Shown: positions 30,497-41,916, numbered from the stretch's first letter. The stretch is 64,000 bases of DNA from Shewanella psychropiezotolerans (GCF_007197555.1 NZ_CP041614.1:2100001-2164000), one strand, 5' to 3'. The notes: generated by a model from the sequence alone, not told the origin. A program made the numbers and translations.

Positions 30497-30512
30497 TGGT
30501 GTAAGACTTGCA
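30497..30512 (+). promoter_or_regulatory. Possible sigma-54 promoter of the pse cluster
   Basis: TGGTGTAAGACTTGCA: GG and GC separated by 10 bases, with TGG and TTGCA matching the -24/-12 consensus; the CAC triplet is missing. It lies 100 bases before pseB. The 30177-30612 gap otherwise holds only AT-rich sequence. Confidence 0.45.
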
Positions 30513-30537
30513 AAGACACTCGTAGGGCTAACATTAA

Positions 30538-31610
<1,073 letters not shown>

Positions 31611-31611
<1 letters not shown>

Positions 31612-32756
31612 TGATTCCATACGGCCATCAAAACATTAATCAAGATGACATTGATTCAGTCGTCAATGTTTTAAAGTCGGACTATTTAACTCAAGGGCCT
31701 CAAGTTCCTCTGTTTGAATCTAGTATTGCCACTTTAACTCAGGCGCGTTTCGCTGTGGCGTCTAGCAGTGCTAGCGCTATGTTGCATGTAGCGTGTCTTG
31801 CGCTAGGCGTGAGCAAGGGAGATAGGGTATGGACCAGTTCTATTACTTTTGTTTCTTCTGCAAATTGTGCGCTACATTGCGGTGCCGAAATTGATTTCGT
31901 TGATGTCGATATCAGTACAGCCAATATGTGCCCAAAGGCACTTGAACTAAAATTACAGCTCGCCGAGCAAGGCGGTACTTTGCCTAAGGTCATTATTCCT
32001 GTTCATATGGCTGGGCACAGTTGCAATATGGAGGCGATTGGTCGCTTAGCTAGACAATATAATATCAAGGTGATAGAGGATGCAGCTCATGGTATCGGAG
32101 GCTATTATCAAGGCAGAGCAATAGGTTGCTGCCAGTATAGTGATATTACAGTATTTAGCTTTCACCCTGTAAAGATAATCACGACTGCAGAGGGCGGCGT
32201 GGCGACCACTAATGATGCCGAGCTTGCTAAACGCATGAGGTTATTTAGCAGTCACGGCATCACTAAAGAGATTGAACAGCTTGTGAGGCCTGATGAGGGC
32301 GATTGGTATTATGAGCAGCAACATCTAGGTTTAAATTACCGTATGACTGATCTGCATGCAGCCTTAGGTAATAGCCAGGTGCATCGTATTGGTGACTTTA
32401 TTGAACGAAGACATCAGCTGGTTGCGCGTTATCAGCAACTATTTGTAGCGATGAACCTAAAGGTTGTGACGCCACTGTCTGACAGTGTCAGTGCTTACCA
32501 TCTATTAATCATTCAATTACCTGACTGTGTAGACCGAAAATTTGTTTTTAATCGCATGCGTGAGATGGGGGTCTGTGTTCATGTTCACTATTTTCCTGTG
32601 CATCTTCAACCCTACTTTATGGATCTTGGATTTAAAGCGGGCGACTTCCCTAATGCTGAACATTATTATCAGCACTGTTTAACTCTTCCCCTATTCCCGG
32701 ATCTTACTTTTGAGCAGCAAGATGAGATTGTTACCAGCTTAAAAGGGCTTGTTTAA
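31611..32756 (+). CDS. pseC: UDP-4-amino-4,6-dideoxy-AltNAc transaminase
   Basis: PLP- and glutamate-dependent aminotransferase, second step to pseudaminic acid. Start ATG 31611 (MIPYGHQNINQDDIDSV), overlapping the pseB stop as TAATG. Seen: DegT/DnrJ/EryC1 fold with the PLP aspartate in VIEDAAHGIGG and the PLP lysine in FHPVKIITTAEGG. 381 residues. Translationally coupled to pseB and pseF. Confidence 0.95.
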
Positions 32757-33484
32757 TGAATGTTGCAATTATCCCTGCCCGTGGTGGCAGTAAGCGCATA
32801 CCCCAAAAAAATATTAAAGATTTTTGTGGTAAGCCAATGCTTTCGTATGCAATCGAAACGGCCCTAATTAGTGGATGTTTTGATGAGGTCGTCGTCTCTA
32901 CAGATTGTCCTGTAACAGCCACTTTAGCTGAGAAGTGTGGAGCAGTAGTGCCCTTTATGAGGCCCGCATCTCTCTCTGACGATCACACTGGCACAACTGA
33001 TGTTATAAGGCATGCAATTAAGCAGTTAAGATTGTTAGATTATGACGTTGAGTTGGTATGCTGCCTATATGCAACAACGCCTCTTTTGCAAGGTAAGACT
33101 CTCAAGCGGGGGCTAAAGTTATTAACTTCTGATGACTCAGTGGATTTTGTTTTTAGCGCTTGTCATTTTAGCTTCCCGATCCAAAGAGCCTTGATTGAAA
33201 ATGAGTTCGGAGGAATTGAGCCTTTTGATCCTAAGAGTATAGGCCAGCGCTCTCAAGACTTAACACCAACATATCATGATGCTGGCCAATTTTATTGGGG
33301 GAGGGCTGAAGCGTTTTTAGATCCAACTCGGTCAGTTTTTGGTTCTAACGGAAGAATGCTTTTATTACCTACTCATAGAGTTCAAGATATTGATACTATC
33401 GAGGATTGGTATCGAGCAGAGATTTTATATCAATTGTTAAAGGTGGAAGAAAGTAAAGGTAACCATCACAATGAGACAGCGTAA
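32756..33484 (+). CDS. pseF: Pseudaminic acid cytidylyltransferase
   Basis: Activates pseudaminic acid with CTP to the CMP-sugar used by Maf. Seen: N-terminal nucleotide loop IIPARGGSKRIPQKNIK, FCGKPMLSYAI, DDHTGTTDVIRHAI, and DAGQFYWGRAEAF, typical of PseF. 242 residues. It starts at ATG 32756 in a TAATG overlap with pseC. The five-G run in the YWG region here is intact, unlike the runs in the frameshifted genes. Confidence 0.95.
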   Translation: MNVAIIPARGGSKRIPQKNIKDFCGKPMLSYAIETALISGCFDEVVVSTDCPVTATLAEKCGAVVPFMRPASLSDDHTGTTDVIRHAIKQLRLLDYDVELVCCLYATTPLLQGKTLKRGLKLLTSDDSVDFVFSACHFSFPIQRALIENEFGGIEPFDPKSIGQRSQDLTPTYHDAGQFYWGRAEAFLDPTRSVFGSNGRMLLLPTHRVQDIDTIEDWYRAEILYQLLKVEESKGNHHNETA

Positions 33485-34564
33485 TTGCATTATTTGATCC
33501 GTACGGATGCTTCAGACTCCATTGGCTCAGGCCATGTAATGCGTTGCCTTACTTTGGCTAATGCGATAATAGCCGAGGCGAAGGGTTTAGGTGAGAAGGC
33601 TCAAATTACATTTGTGTGCGCCAGTCATTCAGGTCACTTGCAGAGGATGATTCGTGAGCAAAACTTTACTGTGATAGCCATAAAACCATGTGACACTCAG
33701 CTTAAAGATGCCGAGGCTTGCCTAAGCAAACTAAATCAAAATTATGACCTGTTGATTGTTGACCATTATGGATTAGGAGCCGAGTTTGAAGTCCTGATGA
33801 GACAACAATGCCATCATGTTATGGTAATTGATGACTTAGCTGATAGGCATCATCATTGTGATGTTTTGCTAGATCAAAATCTTTTACCCAATTCAATTAA
33901 CCGGTATCACTCTTTCATCAATTTTAATTGCACACCTCTATTGGGGCCTAAATACTCCATACTACGCGCTGAATTCTACAATATAAGAAGGAGTATGGTG
34001 ACAGATAGCCAGCGTTTGTTAGTTTTCTTGGGTGGCTCAGATCCCGCTAATTTTAATTTAATGGTACTGCAATCTATAGCTATGATACCTGAGCCTATGA
34101 ATGTTGACTTAGTACTCGGTGAGCATAACCCGTGGAACGATGAGATCATTGAATTGTTTAAAGAGGCAGATTGGCTGACTGTGCACATTCAATGTAGTTA
34201 TATGGCCAAACTCATGAGTGAAGCACGCATGAGTATCGGTGCTGGTGGAAGTAGTCATTGGGAGCGGTGCACTTGTAGCTTGCCAGCTTTAGTCATGACA
34301 GTGGCAGCGAATCAGTTGGCTACCACTGCATATTTAGCCAGCTTAGGGGCATGTATCAACCTAGGAAAAGCGAAAGATATTAGCGTTATAGAGCTATCTA
34401 GGCTGTTAGTTGATCTATGGCAAGATGAAAAAAGATTAATTAACTTAAGTGATGTGGCACGGCAACAGGTTCCTACAGCTGGCACTCAGCGTGTTATTGA
34501 GCAGTTAAATAGATTTAAGCCAAGTGTGGTCCATCTAGGATATATTGGAGATCGTAATGAATAA
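33485..34564 (+). CDS. pseG: UDP-2,4-diacetamido-trideoxy-altropyranose hydrolase
   Basis: Removes UDP to release the free 2,4-diacetamido sugar, the substrate of PseI. TTG start directly after the pseF stop; protein begins MHYLIRTDASDSIGSGHVMRC, matching the family start, so the rare start is likely right. Seen: GSGHVMRCLTLA with the proposed catalytic His, and GAGGSSHWERC in the C-terminal GT-B-like half. 359 residues. No separate acetyltransferase is fused. Confidence 0.93.
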   Translation: MHYLIRTDASDSIGSGHVMRCLTLANAIIAEAKGLGEKAQITFVCASHSGHLQRMIREQNFTVIAIKPCDTQLKDAEACLSKLNQNYDLLIVDHYGLGAEFEVLMRQQCHHVMVIDDLADRHHHCDVLLDQNLLPNSINRYHSFINFNCTPLLGPKYSILRAEFYNIRRSMVTDSQRLLVFLGGSDPANFNLMVLQSIAMIPEPMNVDLVLGEHNPWNDEIIELFKEADWLTVHIQCSYMAKLMSEARMSIGAGGSSHWERCTCSLPALVMTVAANQLATTAYLASLGACINLGKAKDISVIELSRLLVDLWQDEKRLINLSDVARQQVPTAGTQRVIEQLNRFKPSVVHLGYIGDRNE

Positions 34565-35627
34565 GCAGCCTGCTATTGTAATTGGCAGCCATATCATAGG
34601 TGTAGGCAGTGCCCCTTTTGTTATTGCCGAGTTATCAGGAAATCATAGTCAGTCTATTGAAAAAGCGAAGGAGATGATTCGGGTCGCAAGTGCGTGTGGA
34701 GTTCATGCCATAAAGTTGCAAACCTACACGGCTGACACTATGACACTCAATGTCCAAAAAGGGGAGTTTGTCATCAATGATGAAGATAATTTGTGGAAAG
34801 GCGAGTCGTTACATTCACTTTATAAAAAGGCAATGACGCCATGGGAGTGGCACAAACCACTGTTTGAATATGCCAAATCCCTTGGTTTAGTGGCTTTTAG
34901 TTCGCCATTTGATGTCACTGCGGTTGAGTTTCTTGAGGCGCTTGAAGTGCCTTGTTATAAAATTGCCTCCTTTGAGAATACCGATCATGAATTACTTACA
35001 GCAGTTGCCCGCACTGGTAAGCCCGTTATCATGTCGACAGGTATGGCAAGCGAAGAAGAGTTGACTGAATCAGTACAGTTACTGCGGCGCGAAGGTTGTG
35101 AGCAACTTATTTTGTTAAAGTGCACTAGTCACTACCCTGCGGATCCAGTGGATGCCAATCTACAGACTATCCCAGATCTTGCTAATAAATTTTCTTGTCA
35201 GGCGGGGCTGTCGGATCACACCTTAGGCATAGGTGTTTCGATTGCCGCAGTAGCTTTGGGTGCAAGCGTACTAGAGAAGCACTTTGTTCTAGACCGCTCG
35301 CTCGGTGACGTCGATGCTGAATTCTCCATGGAGCCTAATGAGTTTGAGTTATTGGTGTCAGAAAGCCGCCGAGCACAGTTAGCATTAGGCAAAGTCAATT
35401 ATGGGCCTGTCGGACAAGAAATTGAGTCGGTAAAGTTCCGTAGGTCGTTATACGTGGCTCAGGATTTACGTAAAGGTGATACATTTAACCGTGAAAATAT
35501 CCGCTCGGTTCGCCCTGGCTTAGGCTTGCCTCCAAAGCATCTAACAACATTTATTGGCAAAGTGGTGAGCTGCGATGTTAAAGCTGGCACGGCATTAAAT
35601 TGGGATATGCTCGCAAATGAGCAATAA
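34557..35627 (+). CDS. pseI: Pseudaminic acid synthase
   Basis: Condenses the diacetamido sugar with phosphoenolpyruvate to pseudaminic acid. Start ATG 34557 (MNKQPAIVIGSHIIGVG), overlapping pseG by 8 bases. Seen: NeuB-type barrel with FVIAELSGNHSQS and KLQTYTADTMTL, GLSDHTLGIGV, and VLEKHFVLDRS, then a C-terminal SAF (antifreeze-like) domain from about residue 295 (NIRSVRPGLGLPP). 356 residues. Confidence 0.96.
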   Translation: MNKQPAIVIGSHIIGVGSAPFVIAELSGNHSQSIEKAKEMIRVASACGVHAIKLQTYTADTMTLNVQKGEFVINDEDNLWKGESLHSLYKKAMTPWEWHKPLFEYAKSLGLVAFSSPFDVTAVEFLEALEVPCYKIASFENTDHELLTAVARTGKPVIMSTGMASEEELTESVQLLRREGCEQLILLKCTSHYPADPVDANLQTIPDLANKFSCQAGLSDHTLGIGVSIAAVALGASVLEKHFVLDRSLGDVDAEFSMEPNEFELLVSESRRAQLALGKVNYGPVGQEIESVKFRRSLYVAQDLRKGDTFNRENIRSVRPGLGLPPKHLTTFIGKVVSCDVKAGTALNWDMLANEQ

Positions 35628-36171
35628 CAAGGACACGTGGCCCCCTAAGTTTGAACGTTATGGTGTGACGTTATCGCCTATTGAACCTGAACATTTAGAA
35701 ATGATAAGGCAATGGCGAAATAGTCCTTCAATACAACAGTATATGCTGGATCAGCGAGAGATATCTCAAGTGCAACAGCAGGCTTGGTATTCTGGGCTAA
35801 TCAAGGATAAAAGTAGACTTTATTGGTTAATTATATTCAAGAATACACCAATTGGTGTAGCTTCTATTTTAGGGGTCGATGAGACAAGGGATTCTGGAGA
35901 GCCGGGTTTGTATATTTACCCTGAACAATATCGTAGTAATATTGTGCCATTTTGTGTCGCTTTTGCATTAAATGATATGGCTTTTTTTGAGTTAGGACTT
36001 AAGCGGCTAGATGCTATTGTACTTAGCGAGAATAGTGCGGCGCTTCGATTTAACGTTAAATGTGGCTATCAGCAAAATGGTGAGCAAACCAAGGGGCAAA
36101 TAGGCATGACTCTGAAACCTGACGCCTACATAGCTGCTCGCGATCCATTAGCTAGGTTTATTCGGTATTAA
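35617..36171 (+). CDS. pseH: GNAT acetyltransferase, PseH-like
   Basis: Probable acetyl-CoA-dependent N-acetylation of the 4-amino group made by PseC. Seen: GNAT fold, 184 residues, with LTLSPIEPEHLEMIRQWRNS-like start, YIYPEQYRSNIVP in the acetyl-CoA region and KRLDAIVLSENSAALRFNVK near the C-terminus. It overlaps pseI by 11 bases. Assigned from fold, size and position in an otherwise complete pse set; a role on another amino sugar in the locus is the alternative. Confidence 0.8.
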   Translation: MSNNKDTWPPKFERYGVTLSPIEPEHLEMIRQWRNSPSIQQYMLDQREISQVQQQAWYSGLIKDKSRLYWLIIFKNTPIGVASILGVDETRDSGEPGLYIYPEQYRSNIVPFCVAFALNDMAFFELGLKRLDAIVLSENSAALRFNVKCGYQQNGEQTKGQIGMTLKPDAYIAARDPLARFIRY

Positions 36172-36178
36172 GGATTCA

Positions 36179-36931
36179 ATGATGAATGAAATGTTAGCTG
36201 GCAAGAGTGTGCTGGTAACGGGGGCTAGCCGTGGTATTGGTCGAGCTATTGCTCTTACCTTTGCCGAGCAGGGCGCAACGGTTTACCTCAATGGTCGCGA
36301 TCAGGCCTGCTTAAGTGACCTTAAAACCGAGTTAAGGGCGCTGTACGGTGATAGAATTCATACACTGGTGTTTGATGTCAGTGATGCAGCTCAGGTTAAA
36401 CAAGGATTCCAGGCACTGTTTAAATTAACTAAAACCTTAGATGTTTTAGTTAACAATGCTGGCATTTTAGAACATGCACTGGTGGGCATGGTGTCGGACG
36501 AGCAGATACAGAAAAGCTTTGCTTCTAATACTTTTAGTGTCATTTACACTAGCCAATATGCCAGCAGACTAATGACGAGAAATGGTGGTGGCAGCATTAT
36601 CAATATGGCCTCAATCATAGGCTGTGTTGGCAGCAGTGGTGACAGTGTTTACAGTGGCAGTAAAGCGGCCGTGATTGGGATCACTAAATCTCTTGCTAAA
36701 GAGTTGGCGGCAGCACAAATACGGGTTAATGCTATTGCTCCTGGGTTTATTGATACCCAGATGAATCATTCTTTGTCGGTAGAGAAGCAAGACCAAATCT
36801 TGCAATCGATTGCTATGGGGCGTAAAGGCAGCCCTCAAGATGTTGCTAATACCGCTTTATTTCTCGCGTCAGATTTGGCGCAATACGTCACGGGCCAGGT
36901 TATTGGTGTCGATGGCGGAATGTTGATTTAG
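36179..36931 (+). CDS. Short-chain dehydrogenase/reductase, FabG-like
   Basis: 250-residue NAD(P)-dependent reductase. Seen: TGASRGIGRAIAL cofactor loop, NNAGI, the catalytic Ser in NMASIIG, Tyr and Lys in YSGSKAAV, and the FabG-like end GQVIGVDGGML. Its nearest look-alikes reduce 3-oxoacyl-ACP. The next gene is a lone acyl carrier protein, so it probably makes a 3-hydroxyacyl group on that carrier; this is inference. It sits 7 bases after the PseH-like gene and begins the acyl module. Confidence 0.85.
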   Translation: MMNEMLAGKSVLVTGASRGIGRAIALTFAEQGATVYLNGRDQACLSDLKTELRALYGDRIHTLVFDVSDAAQVKQGFQALFKLTKTLDVLVNNAGILEHALVGMVSDEQIQKSFASNTFSVIYTSQYASRLMTRNGGGSIINMASIIGCVGSSGDSVYSGSKAAVIGITKSLAKELAAAQIRVNAIAPGFIDTQMNHSLSVEKQDQILQSIAMGRKGSPQDVANTALFLASDLAQYVTGQVIGVDGGMLI

Positions 36932-36942
36932 TAGAGAATAAT

Positions 36943-37173
36943 ATGAACCAAGAAAAATTGATCCAATGTTTTGTTAACGCGCTGTCTGTAGATGCTACGC
37001 AAATTACTGATGAATTGGCGTATAACAGTATTCCTCAATGGGACTCAACGGCTCATATGATGCTAGTGGCTGAACTGGAAGCTGAGTTCGATGTTATGCT
37101 CGACACTGACGATATTATTGATATGAGTTCAGTGATAAAGGCAAAAACTATTTTGGCTAAATATCTGGATTAA
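36943..37173 (+). CDS. Acyl carrier protein
   Basis: 76-residue acidic four-helix protein. The phosphopantetheine site is Ser in PQWDSTAHMML (DST instead of the housekeeping DSL), as in dedicated carriers of secondary pathways. It stands between an FabG-like reductase and an AMP-dependent ligase, so it likely holds the acyl group handled by this module and not that of general fatty acid synthesis. It needs a phosphopantetheinyl transferase from elsewhere. Confidence 0.92.
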   Translation: MNQEKLIQCFVNALSVDATQITDELAYNSIPQWDSTAHMMLVAELEAEFDVMLDTDDIIDMSSVIKAKTILAKYLD

Positions 37174-37178
37174 CCAGT

Positions 37179-38580
37179 ATGGGGCGCAATATGTATTGGC
37201 AAACGCAATTTGATAGCCATATAGCTGCCGGTCGTGGAGGGAGCCCTGCATTACTGTGTGGGGATATTGAGCTTAACTACCGGCAGCTCAAGTTGGCGAT
37301 ACAAGCCCGACAGAAGGCGCTAACGGTAAATATTCAGTCTGGTCAGGTTTGTGCACTAGCACTGCAACCTAGCCTGACATCTGTTATCAGCTATCTGGCC
37401 TGCATGGATGCAGGTATTCCGTTGTTACTACTTGATAAACAACAAACAGATTCAGTGAACGATCGCCTTATGGATCTTTATAGGGTTGCTTGGCTATTGG
37501 ATGTGACTGCTGGTGAAGATAAGGCAATTGCCCCAAAAGAAGCGCCTGTGCGGAAAGATCTTGCCCTGCTGCTCGCCACGTCGGGCAGCACTGGAGCTCC
37601 TAAAGCCGTCATGCTAAGCCGTAAAAACATTGTCAGTAATGCCTGCTCGATAGCTGAATACCTCCCAATGCGAACTAACGATATAGCGATTACCTGTTTA
37701 CCTTTGCATTACAGCTTTGGCTTATCGGTACTGAATTCACATCTTTGGCTGGGGGCGTGTGTCTTGCTATCGGATGAGGCCATGTTGAGTCGGACATTCT
37801 GGCAACATGTGATCAAATATAGAGTGAATTCTCTATCTGGCGTGCCTTTTAGCTATCAGATGTTGAAAAATTTGCGAATTGAGGGAATGGATTTACCTGA
37901 TTTGCGCTATCTAACACAGGCTGGTGGCAAGTTACCACATACGTTAGTCACTCACTTTACTGCTCTGGCTAAGGATAAGGGATGGTCATTTTATATTATG
38001 TATGGGCAGACAGAGGCCACCGCCCGCATCGCGTATTTGCCACCTGAGCATCTTGAGTCTCATGGTGATTGCATCGGCAAGGCTATTCCAGGGGGGAGCT
38101 TTTCCTTAAAGATGAGCAGGGGTTGCGTATTACCAGCTCAGAGCTGGCCGGAGAGCTGTATTATCGGGGGACAATGTGATGTTAGGTTATGCCGCTTGTT
38201 ATCAAGACTTACATGGTATTGATTGTTGTAACGAGTTGGCGACAGGTGATATTGCTGAGCTGACTCCGTCCGGTTTGTATCGTATTAGTGGCCGAAAACG
38301 CCGCTTTATTAAAGTTAGAGGCAAGCGATTGTCGTTGGACCATATCGAAACTTTACTGGCTGCAAGCGTTGGCAGCAATGTATGGGCACTGGGTAAAGAT
38401 GAAGAATTGCAATTAGCTTATGAGCAAGCTGAAGATATACAGGTTTTGACAAATTTTGCGATGGATCAGCTCGGGCTTCATCCTAGTTTATTTAAGCTAA
38501 AACATGTCGCTGAATTGCCTCGTTTGTCGAACGGCAAGCCCGACTATCAGGCACTTTCTACTCTAATGGAATACCAATGA
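37179..38580 (+). CDS. AMP-dependent acyl ligase, two frameshifts (probable sequence errors)
   Basis: Adenylate-forming enzyme of the acyl-CoA synthetase / acyl-ACP ligase superfamily. Seen: P-loop LLATSGSTGAPKAVML, YGQTEATARIAYLPP, then after the breaks TGDIAELTPSGLYRISGRKRRF and KVRGKRLSLDHIE. The frame breaks at six G (38091-38096) and five G (38166-38170); adding one G to each gives PGGELFLKDEQGLRI and YYRGDNVMLGYAACY, with a full product of 467 residues. It probably loads a carboxylic acid onto the adjacent carrier protein. The start could also be the ATG 12 bases downstream. Confidence 0.88.
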
Positions 38581-39659
38581 AGCTGCTGCAACAGCCACCC
38601 TATGAATTGATGGCAGGGGAAAAAGAACCAGCGTTAGCTGCAGAACTTAGTGCATTATGCAGGCATCATATACTCGCATGCTCGGCTTATGCCAAGTTGG
38701 TGTCTGTACAATGGCCTGAACTGAATATTGGCGATCAAGAGTGCGCTTTAGCAGATATTCCCTGGTTATCGGTCAGATTATTTAAACAGTTTGCACTGCA
38801 GTCAGTCCCAGACAATCAAATATTCAAAACTCTCTACTCCAGCGGTACCACAGGGACGCCCTCACGCATTGTATTGGATGCAGATACTGCGGCAGTGCAG
38901 TCGCGTATCTTGGTTAAAATCATGCAGCAATGGTTAGGGAAAAAGCGTTTACCTATGCTCATTATAGATTGTTCTTCCGTGGTAAAAGATAGGGCTAATT
39001 TCAGTGCTCGCGGGGCGGGCATTCAAGGCTTATCTTTTATGGGCCGTCATCATTGTTATGCTCTTAATGATGATATGAGCCTCAATTGGCCTGCCATTAC
39101 TGAATTTTGTGAACGCTTTGGCGGTGGACCTGTATTAATCTTTGGCTTTACTTTTATGGTTTGGCAGCATTGGCTGCAGCAACTGCGCATGGAAAGTAGG
39201 CAACTCAATATTCCTGAAGGTATATTAATTCATAGCGGTGGCTGGAAAAAACTAGAACAGATTTCTGTCAGTAATACTGTATTTAAGCAGCAGGTAACAG
39301 AGCTAACAGGGGTAAAACGGGTACACAATTTCTATGGTATGGTTGAGCAGGTGGGCGCTATTTTCGTAGAGTGTGAACAGGGCTTCTTACACTGTCCGAG
39401 TTATGCTGACGTTATGGTACGTACGCCAGGAAGTTGGCAGCTAGCACAAAATGGACAGGAAGGCGTGTTACAACTCTTATCAATTCTACCGCATAGCTAT
39501 CCGGGTCATAGTATTTTGACCGAAGACCGAGGAGTCATCCATGGCGAAGATAACTGCACTTGTGGCCGTAAAGGCAAGTATTTTAGTGTGTTAGGGCGTT
39601 TGTCAAAGTCAGAAGCCCGTGGTTGCAGTGATACCTATCAAACAGCAGGTACAGTATAA
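38577..39659 (+). CDS. LuxE-like acyl-protein synthetase
   Basis: 360 residues of the LuxE acyl-protein synthetase family, which activates a fatty acid with ATP and passes it to LuxC. Seen: FKTLYSSGTTGTPSRIVLD (phosphate-binding loop), MLIIDCSSVVKDR, GAGIQGLSFMGRHH, GVKRVHNFYGMVEQVG, and a Cys-containing NCTCGRKGKYF near the end. It overlaps the ligase gene by 4 bases and lies 2 bases from the LuxC-like gene. No luxA or luxB is present, so light production is not implied. Confidence 0.88.
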   Translation: MKLLQQPPYELMAGEKEPALAAELSALCRHHILACSAYAKLVSVQWPELNIGDQECALADIPWLSVRLFKQFALQSVPDNQIFKTLYSSGTTGTPSRIVLDADTAAVQSRILVKIMQQWLGKKRLPMLIIDCSSVVKDRANFSARGAGIQGLSFMGRHHCYALNDDMSLNWPAITEFCERFGGGPVLIFGFTFMVWQHWLQQLRMESRQLNIPEGILIHSGGWKKLEQISVSNTVFKQQVTELTGVKRVHNFYGMVEQVGAIFVECEQGFLHCPSYADVMVRTPGSWQLAQNGQEGVLQLLSILPHSYPGHSILTEDRGVIHGEDNCTCGRKGKYFSVLGRLSKSEARGCSDTYQTAGTV

Positions 39660-39661
39660 GT

Positions 39662-40843
39662 ATGCAGTGGCTTAATCAGAGTGAATTTCCCCCACAGGCC
39701 AGTGTCGCTTTTGCTGAGCAGGATCTGAAATATTGCCAGGCTCTTAGTCGGGCTTTATTGACACACAAGCAGAGCCGGGCGTTTCCTGACTTGGTTGCGC
39801 TGGGGTATTGGCTCAGGCGCAGTAATTTGACAAGGCTACTTGCACCATATAGACAAGGGGATGTTATCCATCGACCTTTAGGGACTGTATATCATTCAAC
39901 TCCAAGTAATGTCGATAGCCTATTTGCCTATTCAGGCGTTATCAGCCTGTTGTGCGGTAATGCTAATATTATCCGCTTGTCGAGCCGAAGTGGAGGCAGT
40001 ACAGATATTTTAGTTGATGTTATCTGCACATTAGCAAAAGACTTTCCCCTGCAAAATGCCAGAATTCAGCTACTGCGTTGTGACCGTGAGGCAACTGAAC
40101 TTAGCAAGCTTATTGCAGGAATCGATGCCAGAGTATTATGGGGGAGTGATAATGCAATACAGATGCAGCGTAAACTTCCTATACCTGCCCATGCTCGCGA
40201 GTTAGCCTTTGGCCACAAATTCTCTTTGTGTGTACTCGATTCTATAGCGCTACTCGCTGCGAGTGATTCAGATTTAGCTGAATTGGCTCAAAATTTTATT
40301 AAGGATCAGCTGACATTTGCACAACAGGGTTGCAGTTCAGCAAAGACACTTGTTTGGTTAGGGAACACAGCTTCGATAAAGCGAGCCCAGCAACGACTTT
40401 GGCTACAATTGGACGTAAGTGTAAATAAAAAGAAATGGTTTAAAGAAAGTCATTTTTATGATGCATTTGCTAATGCCCAACAACTACTTCTACTTGATGA
40501 CTGCATAAAGGGCTACCGGCAGCATGATTGGTGTTGCCGTCTACTGGCCAGCCGCTTAACAGATATACAAGCTAAAGAGCATTGTGGTAATGGTTTGTTT
40601 ATTGAAATAGCGCTGACTGAGCTTAGTCAGTTAACGCCCATGTTAAAACATTATCATCAGACGCTGAGTTACTGGGGCGTTGATCACGTTAAGCTACAAA
40701 GTTGGTTAGCAGAGCAGATAATAGGAATTGACAGAATCGTACCTATTGGGCAGGCTCTGGCTTTTGATCTGCTGTGGGATGGTATGGATTTGATAGCCAT
40801 GTTATCTCGCCAGTCGAGAGCCCTACGTTCGCAGATAAATTAA
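39662..40843 (+). CDS. LuxC-like acyl reductase
   Basis: 393 residues of the LuxC acyl-CoA/acyl-protein reductase family, an aldehyde-dehydrogenase relative that reduces an acyl thioester to aldehyde with NADPH. Seen: [20 protein letters not shown] at the N-terminal side, [20 protein letters not shown], and the likely acyl-accepting Cys224 in [14 protein letters not shown]. Shorter than bioluminescence LuxC (about 480). Together with the LuxE-like protein it could form a reductase complex fed by the carrier protein. The aldehyde product and its use in a glycan are unknown. Confidence 0.87.
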   Translation: MQWLNQSEFPPQASVAFAEQDLKYCQALSRALLTHKQSRAFPDLVALGYWLRRSNLTRLLAPYRQGDVIHRPLGTVYHSTPSNVDSLFAYSGVISLLCGNANIIRLSSRSGGSTDILVDVICTLAKDFPLQNARIQLLRCDREATELSKLIAGIDARVLWGSDNAIQMQRKLPIPAHARELAFGHKFSLCVLDSIALLAASDSDLAELAQNFIKDQLTFAQQGCSSAKTLVWLGNTASIKRAQQRLWLQLDVSVNKKKWFKESHFYDAFANAQQLLLLDDCIKGYRQHDWCCRLLASRLTDIQAKEHCGNGLFIEIALTELSQLTPMLKHYHQTLSYWGVDHVKLQSWLAEQIIGIDRIVPIGQALAFDLLWDGMDLIAMLSRQSRALRSQIN

Positions 40844-40854
40844 TAGGGAAGACT

Positions 40855-41916
40855 GTGAAAATATTAGTGACAGGCGGTGCAGGTTTTATTGGTAGTGCTG
40901 TTATTAGACATATTTTAGATAACACTTCAGACAGTGTCATTAATGTCGATGTGCTGACCTATGCTGGTAACCTCGAATCAATACCTGGTGTCGAAAACCA
41001 TTCACGTTATTGGTTTGAACCTATCAATATCTGTGATAGATCTGAGCTAGAGCGCGTTTTTAGTGAGCATCAGCCAGATGCTGTGATGCACTTGGCAGCA
41101 GAATCTCATGTTGACCGCTCAATTGACGGTCCTTTAGTTTTTGTTCAAACAAACCTGATGGGCACCTTCAACCTAGTTGATACCGCTTATCACTATTGGC
41201 AAAGTCTAACGAATGCACAGCAGTCCAGCTTTAGGTTTCATCATATTTCTACTGATGAAGTGTATGGTGACTTGGGACATACGGCTGCTCTTTTTACTGA
41301 AGCGAACTCATATCAGCCAAGTAGCCCCTATTCAGCAAGCAAGGCTGGCTCAGATCATTTGGTGAGTGCCTGGGGACGCACTTATGGCCTGCCAACGATT
41401 ATCACAAGTTGTTCGAATAACTATGGGCCGTATCATTTTCCAGAAAAACTAATCCCACACATGATATTAAATGCCTTGCAAGGTAAAGAGCTGCCAGTGT
41501 ACGGCAGGGGCCTGCAAGTCCGTGATTGGCTATATGTTGAAGACCATGCAAGGGCTCTTTACACAGTGCTTACTCGTGGTGAGGCTGGCCAACGCTATAA
41601 CATTGGCGGCCATAATGAGAAAACCAATATCGAGGTGGTTGAAACCCTTTGTGTGCTGCTGGAAGAGATGGCACCGGATAAACCGGCAGGTATTAAACAT
41701 TATCGGGATTTGATTAGTTATGTTGCAGATCGTCCTGGTCATGATATGCGTTATGCAATCGATGCATCAAAAATTCAGCGTGAACTAGGCTGGATACCAC
41801 AAGAGAGTTTTGACAGCGGTATGCGCAAAACTGTGAGATGGTATTTGGATAATAGCGGATGGTGGCAAAGGGTGCTTTCCGGCGCGTATCAACTAAAGCG
41901 ACTGGGGGCTAAGTGA
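40855..41916 (+). CDS. rfbB: dTDP-glucose 4,6-dehydratase
   Basis: Makes dTDP-4-keto-6-deoxyglucose. Start GTG 40855 ([19 protein letters not shown]) with GGGAAGA before it; the open frame reaches 27 codons further back into luxC with no support. Seen: [22 protein letters not shown], the catalytic [11 protein letters not shown] and [12 protein letters not shown]. 353 residues. It overlaps rfbA by one base. rfbC and rfbD are absent, so the product is not rhamnose. Confidence 0.96.
   Translation: MKILVTGGAGFIGSAVIRHILDNTSDSVINVDVLTYAGNLESIPGVENHSRYWFEPINICDRSELERVFSEHQPDAVMHLAAESHVDRSIDGPLVFVQTNLMGTFNLVDTAYHYWQSLTNAQQSSFRFHHISTDEVYGDLGHTAALFTEANSYQPSSPYSASKAGSDHLVSAWGRTYGLPTIITSCSNNYGPYHFPEKLIPHMILNALQGKELPVYGRGLQVRDWLYVEDHARALYTVLTRGEAGQRYNIGGHNEKTNIEVVETLCVLLEEMAPDKPAGIKHYRDLISYVADRPGHDMRYAIDASKIQRELGWIPQESFDSGMRKTVRWYLDNSGWWQRVLSGAYQLKRLGAK

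Noticed and set aside
37179..38580. Two separate genes for an AMP ligase and a C-terminal domain protein
   Set aside because: The pieces join into one normal ligase when single G residues are restored at two G runs.
36179..40843. A bioluminescence (lux) operon
   Set aside because: Only LuxC- and LuxE-like proteins are present; there is no luxA, luxB or luxD, and the neighbours are sugar genes.
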